NCBI RefSeq assembly: GCF_000802305.1
Contig: NZ_JTDK01000006.1
Coordinates: forward strand, 744,001 to 808,000
Reading direction: 5' to 3'
Source: Microbacterium mangrovi
GTDB taxonomy: Bacteria > Actinomycetota > Actinomycetes > Actinomycetales > Microbacteriaceae
Length of the DNA: 64,000 nt
Of the stretch, positions 33,366-42,303 are shown one piece after another (the first letter of the stretch is position 1; each line of letters starts with the position of its first letter). The notes under the pieces were generated by a model, which ran no database searches, was not told the DNA's origin, and saw only the letters and a program-made list of their open reading frames with translations. Position numbers and translations under genes: made by a program.

Positions 33366-34777
33366 GCGACACCGTCCTGGCCGTCGAACCCGCCGCGGCC
33401 GGCCGGCCGTCCTTGATCGTGACCGACCCCTACACCGGGGCGACGATCGGCATGGTCGCGGAGAACGACCCGGCCGAGCTCGACGCCCTGCTCGACCGCG
33501 CCCGCACCGGGTACGCACTCTCCCGGTCGCTGTCGCGCTTCGCGCGCCACGAGATCCTGGCCCGCGCGGCCACGCTCCTGCGGGAGCGGGAAGACGAGGC
33601 GGCGGACCTCATCGTGCGAGAGGCCGGCAAGACGATCCGGCAGGCGCGCAAGGAGGTGCGGCGCGCGACCATGACCCTGTCACTGTCCGCCGACGCCGCC
33701 CGCTCCGACGCCGGCGAGGTCATCCCGTTCGACGCGTTCGAGGGATCCGAGAGCCGCCGCGGCTGGTTCACCCGCGAGCCCCTGGGGATCATCGTCGCGA
33801 TCACCCCGTACAACGACGCGCTGAACCTGGTCGCCCACAAGATCGGCCCCGCGATCGCCGGCGGCAACGCGGTGATCCTGAAGCCGTCGCAGCTCACTCC
33901 CCTGACCGCGCGGTTCCTCGTCGGTCTGCTGATCGACGCCGGCCTGCCGGACGAGATCGTCACCGTCGTGCACGGCGACCGGCACCTCGCGCAGGCGCTC
34001 GTGAGCGCGCGGGATGTCCGGATGGTGTCGTTCACGGGCGGCTTCGCCACCGGCGAGGCGATCGCCCGCAATGCGGGTCTCAAGAAGCTCGCGATGGAGC
34101 TGGGCGGCAACGCGCCGGTGATCGTGTTCGCCGACGCCGATGTGGATGCCGCCGTCGAGGCCTGCGTCTCGGGCGCCTTCTGGGCCGCCGGGCAGAACTG
34201 CGTCGGCGCGCAGCGCATCCTGGTGGAGCGCGAGATCTACGCGCGGTTCCGGGAGCGCTTCGTCGCGCAGACGGTCGCGCTGCGCGCGGGCGACCCTTCG
34301 GACGAGGCCACCGATGTGGGGCCGATGATCACCCCGGCCTCCGCCGAGCGCGCGGAGCGGGTCGTCGCGGATGCCGTCGCCGCCGGCGCGCGCGTCCTGG
34401 CCGGGCACCGACGCGAGGGATCCGTCTACTGGCCGACCGTCGTCGAGGGCGTTCCGTTCTCGTGCGAGCTCTGGGCCGACGAGGCCTTCGCCCCCGTCGT
34501 CGTGCTGTCGCCCTTCGACACCGAGGAGCAGGCGATCCTGCAGGCCAACGAGATCGACTACGCGCTGCACGCCGCGACGTTCACCGGCGACCTCGGGCGC
34601 GCGCTGCGCGTGTCGGAGCAGCTGGAGGCGGGCGGCGTCATGATCAACGACTCGTCGGACTACCGCGTCGACAGCATGCCGTTCGGCGGCGCGAAGTACG
34701 GGAGCATGGGCCGCGAAGGGGTGCGGTTCGCCTACGAGGAGATGACCCAGCCCAAGGTCATCTGCATCAACGCATGA
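33362..34777 (+). CDS. NAD(P)-dependent aldehyde dehydrogenase (probable aspartate-semialdehyde oxidiser)
   Basis: 471 aa. Catalytic C280 in AGQNCVG, general base E246 in MELGGN, oxyanion Asn in TPYND (residue 151); the cofactor loop has the FTGG motif. Sequence style is that of small-substrate aldehyde dehydrogenases such as lactaldehyde or phosphonoacetaldehyde dehydrogenase. ATGA overlaps on both sides bind it to homoserine dehydrogenase and aspartase, whose shared intermediate would be aspartate 4-semialdehyde; oxidation of that compound gives aspartate. Substrate is inferred from context alone. Succinate semialdehyde or another short aldehyde is possible. Confidence 0.85.
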   Translation: MSDTVLAVEPAAAGRPSLIVTDPYTGATIGMVAENDPAELDALLDRARTGYALSRSLSRFARHEILARAATLLREREDEAADLIVREAGKTIRQARKEVRRATMTLSLSADAARSDAGEVIPFDAFEGSESRRGWFTREPLGIIVAITPYNDALNLVAHKIGPAIAGGNAVILKPSQLTPLTARFLVGLLIDAGLPDEIVTVVHGDRHLAQALVSARDVRMVSFTGGFATGEAIARNAGLKKLAMELGGNAPVIVFADADVDAAVEACVSGAFWAAGQNCVGAQRILVEREIYARFRERFVAQTVALRAGDPSDEATDVGPMITPASAERAERVVADAVAAGARVLAGHRREGSVYWPTVVEGVPFSCELWADEAFAPVVVLSPFDTEEQAILQANEIDYALHAATFTGDLGRALRVSEQLEAGGVMINDSSDYRVDSMPFGGAKYGSMGREGVRFAYEEMTQPKVICINA

Positions 34778-36159
34778 CCGCCGCCTCCTTCCGCGTCGAG
34801 CGGGACTCCCTCGGCGAGCTCCGCGTTCCCGCGGACGCCTACTGGGGCATCCACACCGCCCGGGCGCAGGAGAACTTCCCGATCAGCGACACGCCGATCG
34901 GGCGGCATCCCGCTCTGGTGGAGGCGCTCGCCACGGTGAAGCAGGCGGCCGCGGCGGCGAACCTCGAGCTGGGGCTGCTGCCGGCGGCCACGGCCGACGC
35001 GATCGCGCACGCGTGCGAGCGGGTGCGGCGCGGCGAGCTGCACGATCAGTTCGTCGTGGACGTCATCCAGGGCGGCGCCGGCACGAGTTCGAACATGAAC
35101 GCCAACGAGGTCGTCGCCAACGCGGCCCTCGAGCGCCTCGGTCTCTCCCGCGGGCGGTACGACGTCGTTCATCCGATCGACGACGTCAACCGCAGCCAGG
35201 CCACCAACGACGTCTATCCCACCGCGATCAGGATCGCCGTCACCCGCGGCATCCAGGGGCTCCGGGCCGAGCTCGCCGGACTCGCCGGGGCGTTCGCGGA
35301 CCGCGGGATGGCCTTCGGTGCCATCGGCAAGGTGGGGCGCACGCAGCTGCAGGATGCCGTGCCCATGCGGCTCGGGGACGAGTTCACCGCCTTCGCCGTC
35401 GCGATCCGCGAAGACGTGCAGCGCCTCGAGGAGGTCGTGCCGCTGCTGCTCGAATGCAGCCTCGGCGGCACCGCGATCGGCACCGGCGTCACCGCTCCCC
35501 AGGGCTACCGGGAGCGGGTCCTCAACCACCTCGGTGAACTCTCCGGGCTGCCGATCACCGCTGCCGCGCACCTGTTCGAGGCGAGCTGGGACACGAGCGC
35601 GTTCTTGACGGCATCCAGCCTGCTGCGGCGGTGCGCGGTGAAGCTGTCGAAGATCAGCAGCGATCTGCGCCTGCTCGCAAGCGGACCGCAGACCGGTCTC
35701 GGGGAGATCCGCCTGCCGCCGAGGCAGGCCGGGTCGTCGATCATGCCGGGAAAGGTGAACCCGGTCATCCCCGAGACCATCAACCAGATCGCGTTCGCCG
35801 TCATGGGCGCGGACGTGACCGTCGGCATCGCCGGCGAGGCCGGACAGCTGCAGCTGAACGCCTTCGAGCCGGTCATCGCGCACTCGCTGCTGCAGTCGGT
35901 CGCGTGGCTGACCAACGGGGCGCGGATCCTGCGCGTGCTGTGCGTCGACGGCATCCTCGCCAATGAGGAGGTCCTGGCCGCGAATGCGGCGAACGCGGTC
36001 GGGGCGGTGACGGCACTGGTCCCCGTGATCGGCTACGAGGCCGCCGCGCGTGCGGCCACGCAGGCACTGCGCACCGGTGAGCCGATCGCGGATGCCGTGG
36101 CGGCGCACGCGGACCTCTCCGGTGCGGACGTCGGCCGGCTCCTGGCCGGGGCCGGCTGA
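34774..36159 (+). CDS. aspA: Aspartate ammonia-lyase
   Basis: 461 aa fumarase/aspartase superfamily. Signature loop [11 protein letters not shown] is intact. [20 protein letters not shown] and [13 protein letters not shown] have the aspartase rather than fumarase form (TSxNMNANE; NDVYPTA), though the usual HPNDHVN is HPIDDVN here. Converts aspartate to fumarate and ammonia. It is the last of three ATGA-coupled genes after homoserine dehydrogenase and aldehyde dehydrogenase, completing a path from homoserine into the TCA cycle. Ends nine bases before the convergent Lrp gene. Confidence 0.88.
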   Translation: MTAASFRVERDSLGELRVPADAYWGIHTARAQENFPISDTPIGRHPALVEALATVKQAAAAANLELGLLPAATADAIAHACERVRRGELHDQFVVDVIQGGAGTSSNMNANEVVANAALERLGLSRGRYDVVHPIDDVNRSQATNDVYPTAIRIAVTRGIQGLRAELAGLAGAFADRGMAFGAIGKVGRTQLQDAVPMRLGDEFTAFAVAIREDVQRLEEVVPLLLECSLGGTAIGTGVTAPQGYRERVLNHLGELSGLPITAAAHLFEASWDTSAFLTASSLLRRCAVKLSKISSDLRLLASGPQTGLGEIRLPPRQAGSSIMPGKVNPVIPETINQIAFAVMGADVTVGIAGEAGQLQLNAFEPVIAHSLLQSVAWLTNGARILRVLCVDGILANEEVLAANAANAVGAVTALVPVIGYEAAARAATQALRTGEPIADAVAAHADLSGADVGRLLAGAG

Positions 36160-36168
36160 CCCGCCCGG

Positions 36169-36612
36169 TCAGCTCCGGTCGATCGCGCGCGTGAGGGAGA
36201 CCGCGGTGACCGTGTTCGCAACCCCCGGGATCGCGGCGACCTGTTCCCAGATCTGTCCGATGCGATCCATCGAGTCGGCCTGCAGCGTGACGAACAGGTC
36301 GTACTCGCCGGAGAGCACGTCGCATCGCACGACCTCGGGGATGCGCCGCAGTTCGGCCACGACGCGGTCGTCGCGCATCCGGTCAGCGCGGTAGATCATC
36401 ACGATCGCCGTCACCTGGCGGGCGGCCGACGAACCGCGCACGACCGTGTAGCCGGCGATGACGCCGTCGCGCTCCATCCGCTCGATGCGCTGCCGGACAG
36501 CGTTCCGGGAGAGGTGGACCTGGAGCGCGACGGACGCCAGAGGGGTCCTCGCGTTCGCGGTCAGCATCTCCACGATCCGGAGATCGATCTCGTCGAGGTG
36601 CGAGTTCGCCAT
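36169..36612 (-). CDS. Lrp/AsnC-family transcriptional regulator
   Basis: 147 aa. Helix-turn-helix (LDEIDLRIVEMLTANARTPL; VHLSRNAVRQRIERMERDGV) and the RAM/Lrp C-terminal sensor domain (AIVMIYRADR; VVRCDVLSGEYDLFVTLQ). Divergent from the transsulfuration-family lyase across 93 bp with a perfect palindrome at 36634-36647, so it most likely senses an amino acid and controls that lyase, and perhaps the adjacent catabolic operon. Confidence 0.88.
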   Translation of the reverse strand: MANSHLDEIDLRIVEMLTANARTPLASVALQVHLSRNAVRQRIERMERDGVIAGYTVVRGSSAARQVTAIVMIYRADRMRDDRVVAELRRIPEVVRCDVLSGEYDLFVTLQADSMDRIGQIWEQVAAIPGVANTVTAVSLTRAIDRS

Positions 36613-36633
36613 TCAGTCCTCCGTGCATTATCA

Positions 36634-36647
36634 GCAATTGCAATTGC
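36634..36647. promoter_or_regulatory. Perfect 14-bp palindrome, probable Lrp operator
   Basis: GCAATTGCAATTGC is its own reverse complement. It sits 22 bp from the Lrp start and 59 bp from the lyase start, in the only AT-rich part of the divergent gap. Lrp/AsnC sites are commonly AT-centred palindromes. Confidence 0.65.
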
Positions 36648-36705
36648 CAATCCCACACGCTACCGTAACCAGCATCCACCGCTCACCCTCGTCTCAAGGA
36701 TTCCG

Positions 36706-37905
36706 ATGTCCGAACGTCCCGACCGGAAACGCGCCGGCACCCTGTCCGACCTCAGCCTCGCCGTGCACGGGGGAAACCTCCTCGACTCGACGAAGGCGCT
36801 GCGCACGCCGCTGGTGATGGCGAACTCCTACGCCCTGCCGGACGACCCGAGCGAGATCAGCTGGTCGGCGACGGCGCCCGGCCTCTACACCCGCAACACC
36901 GGCGTCAACCAGCAGGCGCTGCAGGAGAAGCTCGCCGCTCTCGACGGCGGCGAGGACGCGGTCGCCCTGGCCTCCGGCGTCGCCGCGCTGCACGCCGTGT
37001 TCTTCACGCACGTCCGGGTCGGTGACCACGTCGTGGTCAGCGACGTGACCTACGAGGCGACGTGGCGCCTGTGGACCGAGCTGCTCCCCGGCCGCTACGG
37101 GATCGAGGCGACGTTCGTGGACGTGGGCGATCTCGACGCGGTGCGCGCCGCCATGCGCCCGAACACGCGGCTCGTCTGCATCGAGGCGATCGCGAATCCG
37201 ACGACGAAGGTCGCCGACGTCGCCGCGATCGCGGCGATCACCCACGAGGCCGGAGCGATCCTCATGGTCGACTCCACCTTCACTCCCCCGCCGCTGTACC
37301 GCCCGCTGCGCGACGGCGCCGACCTCGTCGTCCACTCGCTGACGAAGTACATCAACGGACACGGCGATGCGATGGGCGGCGCCGTGATCGGCTCCCGCGA
37401 GCTGATCGAGCCGATCAAGGCAGACGCCATGGTGGATGTCGGGGGAATCATCTCGCCGTTCAACGCCTGGCAGATCCACCGGGGATCGGTCACGCTGCCG
37501 CTGCGTCTCCGCCAGCACACCGCCTCGGCCCAGGCGGTCGCCGAGCGCCTCGCCGCAGACCCGCGCGTCGCGTACGTCTTCTACCCCGGGCTGCCGTCCC
37601 ATCCCGACCACGAGCTCGCCAGGCGTCAGTTCGGCGACCGGGGATTCGGCGGGATGCTCGCGTTCGCGGTGGACGGCGATCCCGATGTCCAGAACCGCTT
37701 CGTCGCCAACCTCCGCCTGATCACCTCGGGGTTCTCCCTCGGACACGACGACTCGCTCATCGTGCACACCGGAACCGAGGGCGGTCGCGTCGCGACGTAC
37801 CCGGATCCCTTCCGGCGCCTCGGTCATCTCCGGCTGTCCGTCGGCCTCGAAGAGACGTCCGATCTGCTCGCGGACCTCGACGCGGCGCTCGACGCCACCT
37901 TCTGA
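36706..37905 (+). CDS. Cystathionine gamma-lyase / methionine gamma-lyase-like PLP enzyme
   Basis: 399 aa Cys/Met-metabolism family. YTRNTGVNQQALQEKLAALD, Schiff-base K214 in HSLTKYINGH, VDSTFTPPPLYRP, and C-terminal GHDDSLIVHTGTEGG, LRLSVGLEE. The usual family SLYG(G)T segment reads SDVTYEAT, with Tyr116 in the expected place. gamma-Elimination of homoserine derivatives, methionine or cystathionine is likely. AAGGA precedes the ATG by 6. Divergent from Lrp. Next to the homoserine operon, it may feed 2-oxobutanoate or thiol from related amino acids. Exact substrate open. Confidence 0.85.
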   Translation: MSERPDRKRAGTLSDLSLAVHGGNLLDSTKALRTPLVMANSYALPDDPSEISWSATAPGLYTRNTGVNQQALQEKLAALDGGEDAVALASGVAALHAVFFTHVRVGDHVVVSDVTYEATWRLWTELLPGRYGIEATFVDVGDLDAVRAAMRPNTRLVCIEAIANPTTKVADVAAIAAITHEAGAILMVDSTFTPPPLYRPLRDGADLVVHSLTKYINGHGDAMGGAVIGSRELIEPIKADAMVDVGGIISPFNAWQIHRGSVTLPLRLRQHTASAQAVAERLAADPRVAYVFYPGLPSHPDHELARRQFGDRGFGGMLAFAVDGDPDVQNRFVANLRLITSGFSLGHDDSLIVHTGTEGGRVATYPDPFRRLGHLRLSVGLEETSDLLADLDAALDATF

Positions 37906-37921
37906 AACGCCGCTTCCGACC

Positions 37922-38250
37922 TCACGGCCCCTCGATGCGGTCGAGCGGGTCCTCGGCGGGCTCGGGGACGACGTGGAGCCCTTCGGGCGAGTTGGCCGTG
38001 ACCCCCCCGAGGGCTTCGAGCCAGTTGCGATTGAGGGTCGGGCGCCGGCTGCCGTAGTACTTGTAGGTCAGCGACGAGTGCGCGTGGATCCACACGCTCG
38101 TGCGCCCGTCGCCAGGCTGGGGTCGTCCCGCCACGTGAACACGAACGGCTCGTCGCGGCGCAGCTTGTTGGTGATCACCTGCTGCAGGTGCAGGAGCAGT
38201 CGGTCTTCGAACTCCACCCTGATGTCGTGCTCGTAGGTCAGCCGTCCCAT
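37922..38250 (-). pseudogene. DUF7882-type gene broken by a single-base frameshift
   Basis: Third copy of the 23.5-24.1 kb gene type. From the ATG at 38250 it reads MGRLTYEHDIRVEFEDRLLL, HLQQVITNKLRRDEPFVFTW, then RDDPSLATG and loses the family. The -strand frame one base over resumes with GDGRTSVWIHAHSSLTYKYYG and a C-terminal HVVPEP. Restoring one G at about 38112 gives a continuous RDDPSLGDGRTSVWIH. This is either a real inactivating deletion or a sequencing error in a short G run. GGAGGCTCCC precedes the ATG. The lyase gene converges on it. Confidence 0.8.
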
Positions 38251-38413
38251 GGGAGGCTCCACAGGTGCTTCCGCGCTTCCCCGTCGGCAGCGGGTGACGG
38301 AGGCATTGGCCCGGCTGCGGACGACCTACTCTTCTGGGCGGTTCCGCCTTCCAGCATCCTCGCCCTATCCGAAAAGCGCAAGATGGTCGCCCGTCGCGCA
38401 ACCGTTCCGTGAG

Positions 38414-38447
38414 CGAGAAGAGACCCGGATCACCAGGTCTCTTCTCG
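38414..38447 (-). terminator. Hairpin terminator of the APC permease gene
   Basis: Perfect 12-bp arms CGAGAAGAGACC / GGTCTCTTCTCG around a 10-base loop, 15 bp after the permease stop on the minus strand. The plus side also carries a short TTCTCGT tail, so it may act in both directions. Confidence 0.8.
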
Positions 38448-38461
38448 TTCTCGTGAGGACG

Positions 38462-39952
38462 TCAGTCCGAGACTGCACCCGGCATTGCGGGCTCAGCGGA
38501 GTTCGACGGGTTTGCGGTCTCGAATTCGGCGGGCAGCTCGAGCGGGCGTCGCGAGTAGTACGTCTTCGCCCGACGGGAGAAGATCGCGAGGGGGATGAAG
38601 CCGAGCGCGATCAGCCCGACACCGACGATGTTGACGACCGGCGCGTTGTTGGGGATCGAGGCGACGAACACCCAACCGAGGAAGACGGCTCCGAGCGCGG
38701 GCCACAGGCCGATGAGGAGGAAGTTCTTGAGCGACTTGGTGAGTACGCGCCGGTACGCCACCACCACCGCGACGCCCGCGAGCGTGTAGTAGAAGGCGAC
38801 GAGGAGGCCGGTGGACGAGATCGCGTTCGTCATGATGTCCGCGACGCTGCCGAGGAAGTTCGACCCGACGAACAGCACCAGCGACACGCCCGCGACGACC
38901 ACGGTGGCGAAGGCCGGCGTCTTCCATCGCGGATGCACCCGCCCGAGTGCGCGCGGCATGGTGTTGTCGCGCCCCATGGCGAACAGCGTCCGGGTGACCT
39001 GGACGAGGGCCGTCTCCAGGGTGGCGATCGTGGACAGCGCGAAGGCGAGCAGCAGGAGCTTGCCACCGATGCCGGGCCAGATGATCTCGCCGAGCGCGCT
39101 GAGCACATTGGCGCTGTTGGCTTCGATCGACTTGGTCGACATCAACGTCAGGACCGCGACGGTGTAGATCTCGAACAGCACGAAGACGATGGCCACGCCG
39201 ATCAGCCCCGCCCGGCCCGCGGACTTGTGGCCGTCGACCGCCTCCTCGTTGAGGTTCGAGCTGACATCCCACCCCCAGAAGTAGAAGGCGGCGACCAGGG
39301 CTGCGGCCACGAATACGCCGGGTCCTGCGAGATGCGACAACCCGAACCAGCTCCACGAGAATGTCAGCCCGGCGTGGGCAGTGGTCGCGGCGCGAACCAG
39401 CGCGAGCACTCCGAAGAGGAGCAGGATGCCGACCTCGGTGATCCCCATGATCCATTGGGCGCGGGCGGTGATGTGCACGCCGAAGTAGACCAGGCAGGCC
39501 ATCACGACGAACCAGACGGCGCCCACGGTCGTGACCAGCGCCACGTTGTCCACCTGGTCCGGTGCGAACAGCGACACCGTCATGGACCCCGCCGGCAGGG
39601 CCGCGGCGAGCATGAACAGGATCATCGAGATGACCATCGCCCACCCCGACAGGAACCCGAGGACGGGGTGCAGGGCTCGCGCGACCCACGAGTAGGTGGC
39701 ACCGGCGTTGACGTCTGCGCGGCCCAGGTAGAGGAAGGCCCACGCGATGCCCAGCATGGGGATCGCGCACCAGAGCAGGGCTGCGGGTGCGCCGACGCCC
39801 GCCACGGCGATGAGGGTCGCGGTCGTCGCCGCGATCGTGTAGGCGGGCGCGCTGCCGGCGACCGCCATGACGGCGACGCCTGCGGCGCTGATTCCACCGG
39901 CCTGGAGTTGGTGGGTGGGCTCCTGAAGTGATTCAGGCTCGGACGTGGACAT
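38462..39952 (-). CDS. APC-family amino acid/polyamine permease
   Basis: 496 aa with about twelve membrane helices. N-terminal AGGISAAGVAVMAVAGSAPAYT, GIAWAFLYLGRADVNAGATYSW and AFYFWGWDVSSNLNEEA are typical of the polyamine/amine branch of the APC superfamily. The C-terminal tail is soluble. It ends at a strong hairpin. An Lrp gene upstream on the same strand is separated by another hairpin, so the permease has its own promoter. With the aldehyde dehydrogenase and PuuB-like oxidase nearby, an amine such as putrescine or an aromatic amine is a likely substrate. Confidence 0.85.
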   Translation of the reverse strand: MSTSEPESLQEPTHQLQAGGISAAGVAVMAVAGSAPAYTIAATTATLIAVAGVGAPAALLWCAIPMLGIAWAFLYLGRADVNAGATYSWVARALHPVLGFLSGWAMVISMILFMLAAALPAGSMTVSLFAPDQVDNVALVTTVGAVWFVVMACLVYFGVHITARAQWIMGITEVGILLLFGVLALVRAATTAHAGLTFSWSWFGLSHLAGPGVFVAAALVAAFYFWGWDVSSNLNEEAVDGHKSAGRAGLIGVAIVFVLFEIYTVAVLTLMSTKSIEANSANVLSALGEIIWPGIGGKLLLLAFALSTIATLETALVQVTRTLFAMGRDNTMPRALGRVHPRWKTPAFATVVVAGVSLVLFVGSNFLGSVADIMTNAISSTGLLVAFYYTLAGVAVVVAYRRVLTKSLKNFLLIGLWPALGAVFLGWVFVASIPNNAPVVNIVGVGLIALGFIPLAIFSRRAKTYYSRRPLELPAEFETANPSNSAEPAMPGAVSD

Positions 39953-40045
39953 GGGAATACCTTTCGTGGGTGTCGCAGAGCGCGCCGGAGGGCGCGGCGA
40001 GGGATGCCTGCGCGGCGCCGGGCGGCGACGACGGGCGTTGCCGAA

Positions 40046-40074
40046 GGGACGCCTGCCGTCGAGGCAGGCGTCCC
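40046..40074 (-). terminator. Hairpin terminator of the Lrp gene
   Basis: Perfect 12-bp inverted repeat GGGACGCCTGCC / GGCAGGCGTCCC with loop GTCGA, 12 bp downstream of the Lrp stop codon on the minus strand. Confidence 0.85.
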
Positions 40075-40085
40075 CGAACGGGGTG

Positions 40086-40601
40086 TCAGTCGGCTGTCGG
40101 CGTCCCCGGTGCGGAGGAGTCCGCGGCGAGGCCTTCGATCGCGGGAACGCCCCAGCCGTACGCGAGCTTCGCGACTTCGAGCACGAAGAACGATTCGGTG
40201 GAGAGCACTCCGGGGACGGAGCCGATCTTGTTCTGCAGGACGTCGGTCATGTCGGCGATGTCGCGGGCGATCACCTCGACCAGCACGTCGAAGCGGCCGG
40301 AGGTCATGACGACGTAGCTCGACTCGTGCATCGCCGAGAGGGCGGCACACACGTCCCGCGCGGTTCCGGGGCTGGTGCGGACACCGACGATCGCGAGCAG
40401 ATCGAATCCGATCGCCAGCGGATTCGCGATGCCGACGACCTGCAGGATGCCCTCATCTTGCAGGCGCTTCGCCCGGTACCGGATCGACGAGGCAGGCACC
40501 CCGAGCTCCTCGCCCAGGTTGCTGAACGAACGCCGGCCGTCGATCTGCAGCGCGGCCACGATCTTCAGATCGAGGTCGTCGAGGCCGGGGGTCGCATCCA
40601 T
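40086..40601 (-). CDS. Lrp/AsnC-family transcriptional regulator
   Basis: 171 aa. LDDLDLKIVAALQIDGRRSF and LGVPASSIRYRAKRLQDEGI form the helix-turn-helix; VVGIANPLAIGFDLLAIVGV and YVVMTSGRFDVLVEVIARD the RAM domain. A C-terminal tail of about 20 residues is extra. ATG preferred; a GTG two codons upstream is the alternative. It sits between the aldehyde dehydrogenase gene (29 bp upstream) and its own terminator, so it is co-transcribed with that gene and probably regulates this amine-catabolism cluster. Confidence 0.85.
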   Translation of the reverse strand: MDATPGLDDLDLKIVAALQIDGRRSFSNLGEELGVPASSIRYRAKRLQDEGILQVVGIANPLAIGFDLLAIVGVRTSPGTARDVCAALSAMHESSYVVMTSGRFDVLVEVIARDIADMTDVLQNKIGSVPGVLSTESFFVLEVAKLAYGWGVPAIEGLAADSSAPGTPTAD

Positions 40602-40630
40602 CGTCACAGGCTATCGTCGTCCGCCGAGCC

Positions 40631-42088
40631 TCAATCGCCGATGTGGATGACGGACGTGCGCAGGTCGGTCATGTCGTGCAGCGTGTACATCCCGCCGATC
40701 CGCCCCCAACCGGTGCCCTTGCCGCCCGCGCCGCCGAACGGCATGTTGATGTCCCACCAGCCGTTCGACTCGTTGAGCAGCACCTGGCCGGTCTCGAGCT
40801 CCTCGAGGAAGCGGTAGCCCCGGGCGATGTCGCGCGTGAAGACCGCCGACTGCAGACCCAGAGAATCCGCGTTCGCGATCCGCAGCGCATCGTCGTCGTC
40901 CTGCGCCGTGATGATGGGCAGCACGGGCCCGAACGATTCCTCCCGCGAAAGCAGTGCGTCCTCGGTGACGCCGTCGACGATGGTGAAGTCGTAGTACAGG
41001 TCGGTGGCGAAGCCGGGCGCGCGTCCGCCGCCGAGCAGCACGTCGAAACCGTGGGCGCGAGCTTCCGCCAGGTGCCGGTCCATCTTGGCCGCGACGCCCT
41101 CGTTGTTCAGCGGACCGAGGTTGGTGGACTCCTCGAACGGGTTGCCGAGCTTGACGGTCCTGGCATACGCGAGGGCCGCGTCGACGAAGGAGTCGTGGGC
41201 GTCGCGGTGGACGATCACCCGCTCGGTGGCGCAGCACACCTGGCCGGCGCAGTAGAACGCGGAGTCGACAGCCGCCTTCGCCGCCCGCTGCATGTTGGCG
41301 TCGTCCAGGACGACGACGGGTCCGTTGCCGGAGCACTCCATGACGGACCGCTTGAGGCCTGCCGCGGCCTGGATCTTCGCGCCGGTCGCCGACGAGCCGA
41401 TGAAGCCGATCGCGTCGATCCCGCGGTGGGAGACGAGCTGGGAGCCGAACGCCCCCTCGCCCGGCAGGATGTTGACGAGTCCCTCGGGCAGGCCGGCTTC
41501 GGCAAGGTATTCCATCGCCTTCAGCACCGTGAGCGAGGTGTGGATCGGCGGCTTCACGACGAGCGCGTTGCCGGTCGCCAACCCCGGGGCGGCGAACTCC
41601 GTGAACATCAGGAGGGGGAAGTTCCACGGGGTGATGATCGCCCACGTGCCGACGGCCTGACGCCAGGTGTGCATCCGCTTCTTCGTGTCGGACGAGGGAA
41701 TCGTCTCACCGTAGAGGCGCAGGGCGTCCTCCGCGTGGAGGTGGAAAAGCTGCGCGGCCTCGGTGACGTCGGCGCGCGACTCGCTGATGGGCTTTCCCTG
41801 CTCGAGGGTCTGCAGCAGGGCGAGTTCCTCGACGTGCTCGGCGAGCTTGTCGCCGATGCGGTGGCAGAGCTCGGCGCGCTTCCACACACCGACCTTGCGC
41901 CACTCGCGTTGCGCACGGTTGGCCGCGGCGACGGCACGGTCGAGGTCGGTTCGTGAGGGCACCGGGAGCGCGGCGATGAATTCGCCTGTCGCGGGGCTGA
42001 TGACCTCGAAGCGTTCGCTTCCGGTGCCATCGGTGTAGGCCCCGTCGATGAACAGCTGTGGCGTGGCGGTGAGGGTCTGGGCATACAT
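40631..42088 (-). CDS. Aldehyde dehydrogenase family protein
   Basis: 485 aa. Catalytic Cys in AGQVCCATERV, base Glu in MECSGNGPVV (family usually MELGG), Asn in TPWNFPLL. In addition GSSATGAKIQ replaces the usual GSTxVG. It resembles gamma-glutamyl-gamma-aminobutyraldehyde or vanillin-type dehydrogenases. AGGAGA lies 8 bases before the ATG. Divergent from the PuuB-like oxidase; together they would oxidise an amine to its acid. Followed by Lrp in the same transcript. Also notable is the DINMPFGGAGGKGTGWG end motif. Confidence 0.85.
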   Translation of the reverse strand: MYAQTLTATPQLFIDGAYTDGTGSERFEVISPATGEFIAALPVPSRTDLDRAVAAANRAQREWRKVGVWKRAELCHRIGDKLAEHVEELALLQTLEQGKPISESRADVTEAAQLFHLHAEDALRLYGETIPSSDTKKRMHTWRQAVGTWAIITPWNFPLLMFTEFAAPGLATGNALVVKPPIHTSLTVLKAMEYLAEAGLPEGLVNILPGEGAFGSQLVSHRGIDAIGFIGSSATGAKIQAAAGLKRSVMECSGNGPVVVLDDANMQRAAKAAVDSAFYCAGQVCCATERVIVHRDAHDSFVDAALAYARTVKLGNPFEESTNLGPLNNEGVAAKMDRHLAEARAHGFDVLLGGGRAPGFATDLYYDFTIVDGVTEDALLSREESFGPVLPIITAQDDDDALRIANADSLGLQSAVFTRDIARGYRFLEELETGQVLLNESNGWWDINMPFGGAGGKGTGWGRIGGMYTLHDMTDLRTSVIHIGD

Positions 42089-42303
42089 GGCGCGTTCTCC
42101 TGTCGTCGTTGACGCATGTGTGATGCTCAGCAAACCTAGACACGAGGTTGTCGTCTGCGCAAGTCTTTGGTCACCTTTTTAACGACCTGTTTTCTTCTGC
42201 CTATTTTGGTTGCGGATTCGACATATTCCTCCCGCTATGGTTGTGGACGCATCGGCGCCGTGCGGGCGCCGGATGCATCGAACCGACGGAAGGATCGCGA
42301 GAC

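Noticed and set aside
42133-42149. AACCT/AGGTT inverted repeat upstream of the aldehyde dehydrogenase
   Set aside because: Only 5-bp arms with a 7-base gap; expected by chance in an intergenic region of this size.
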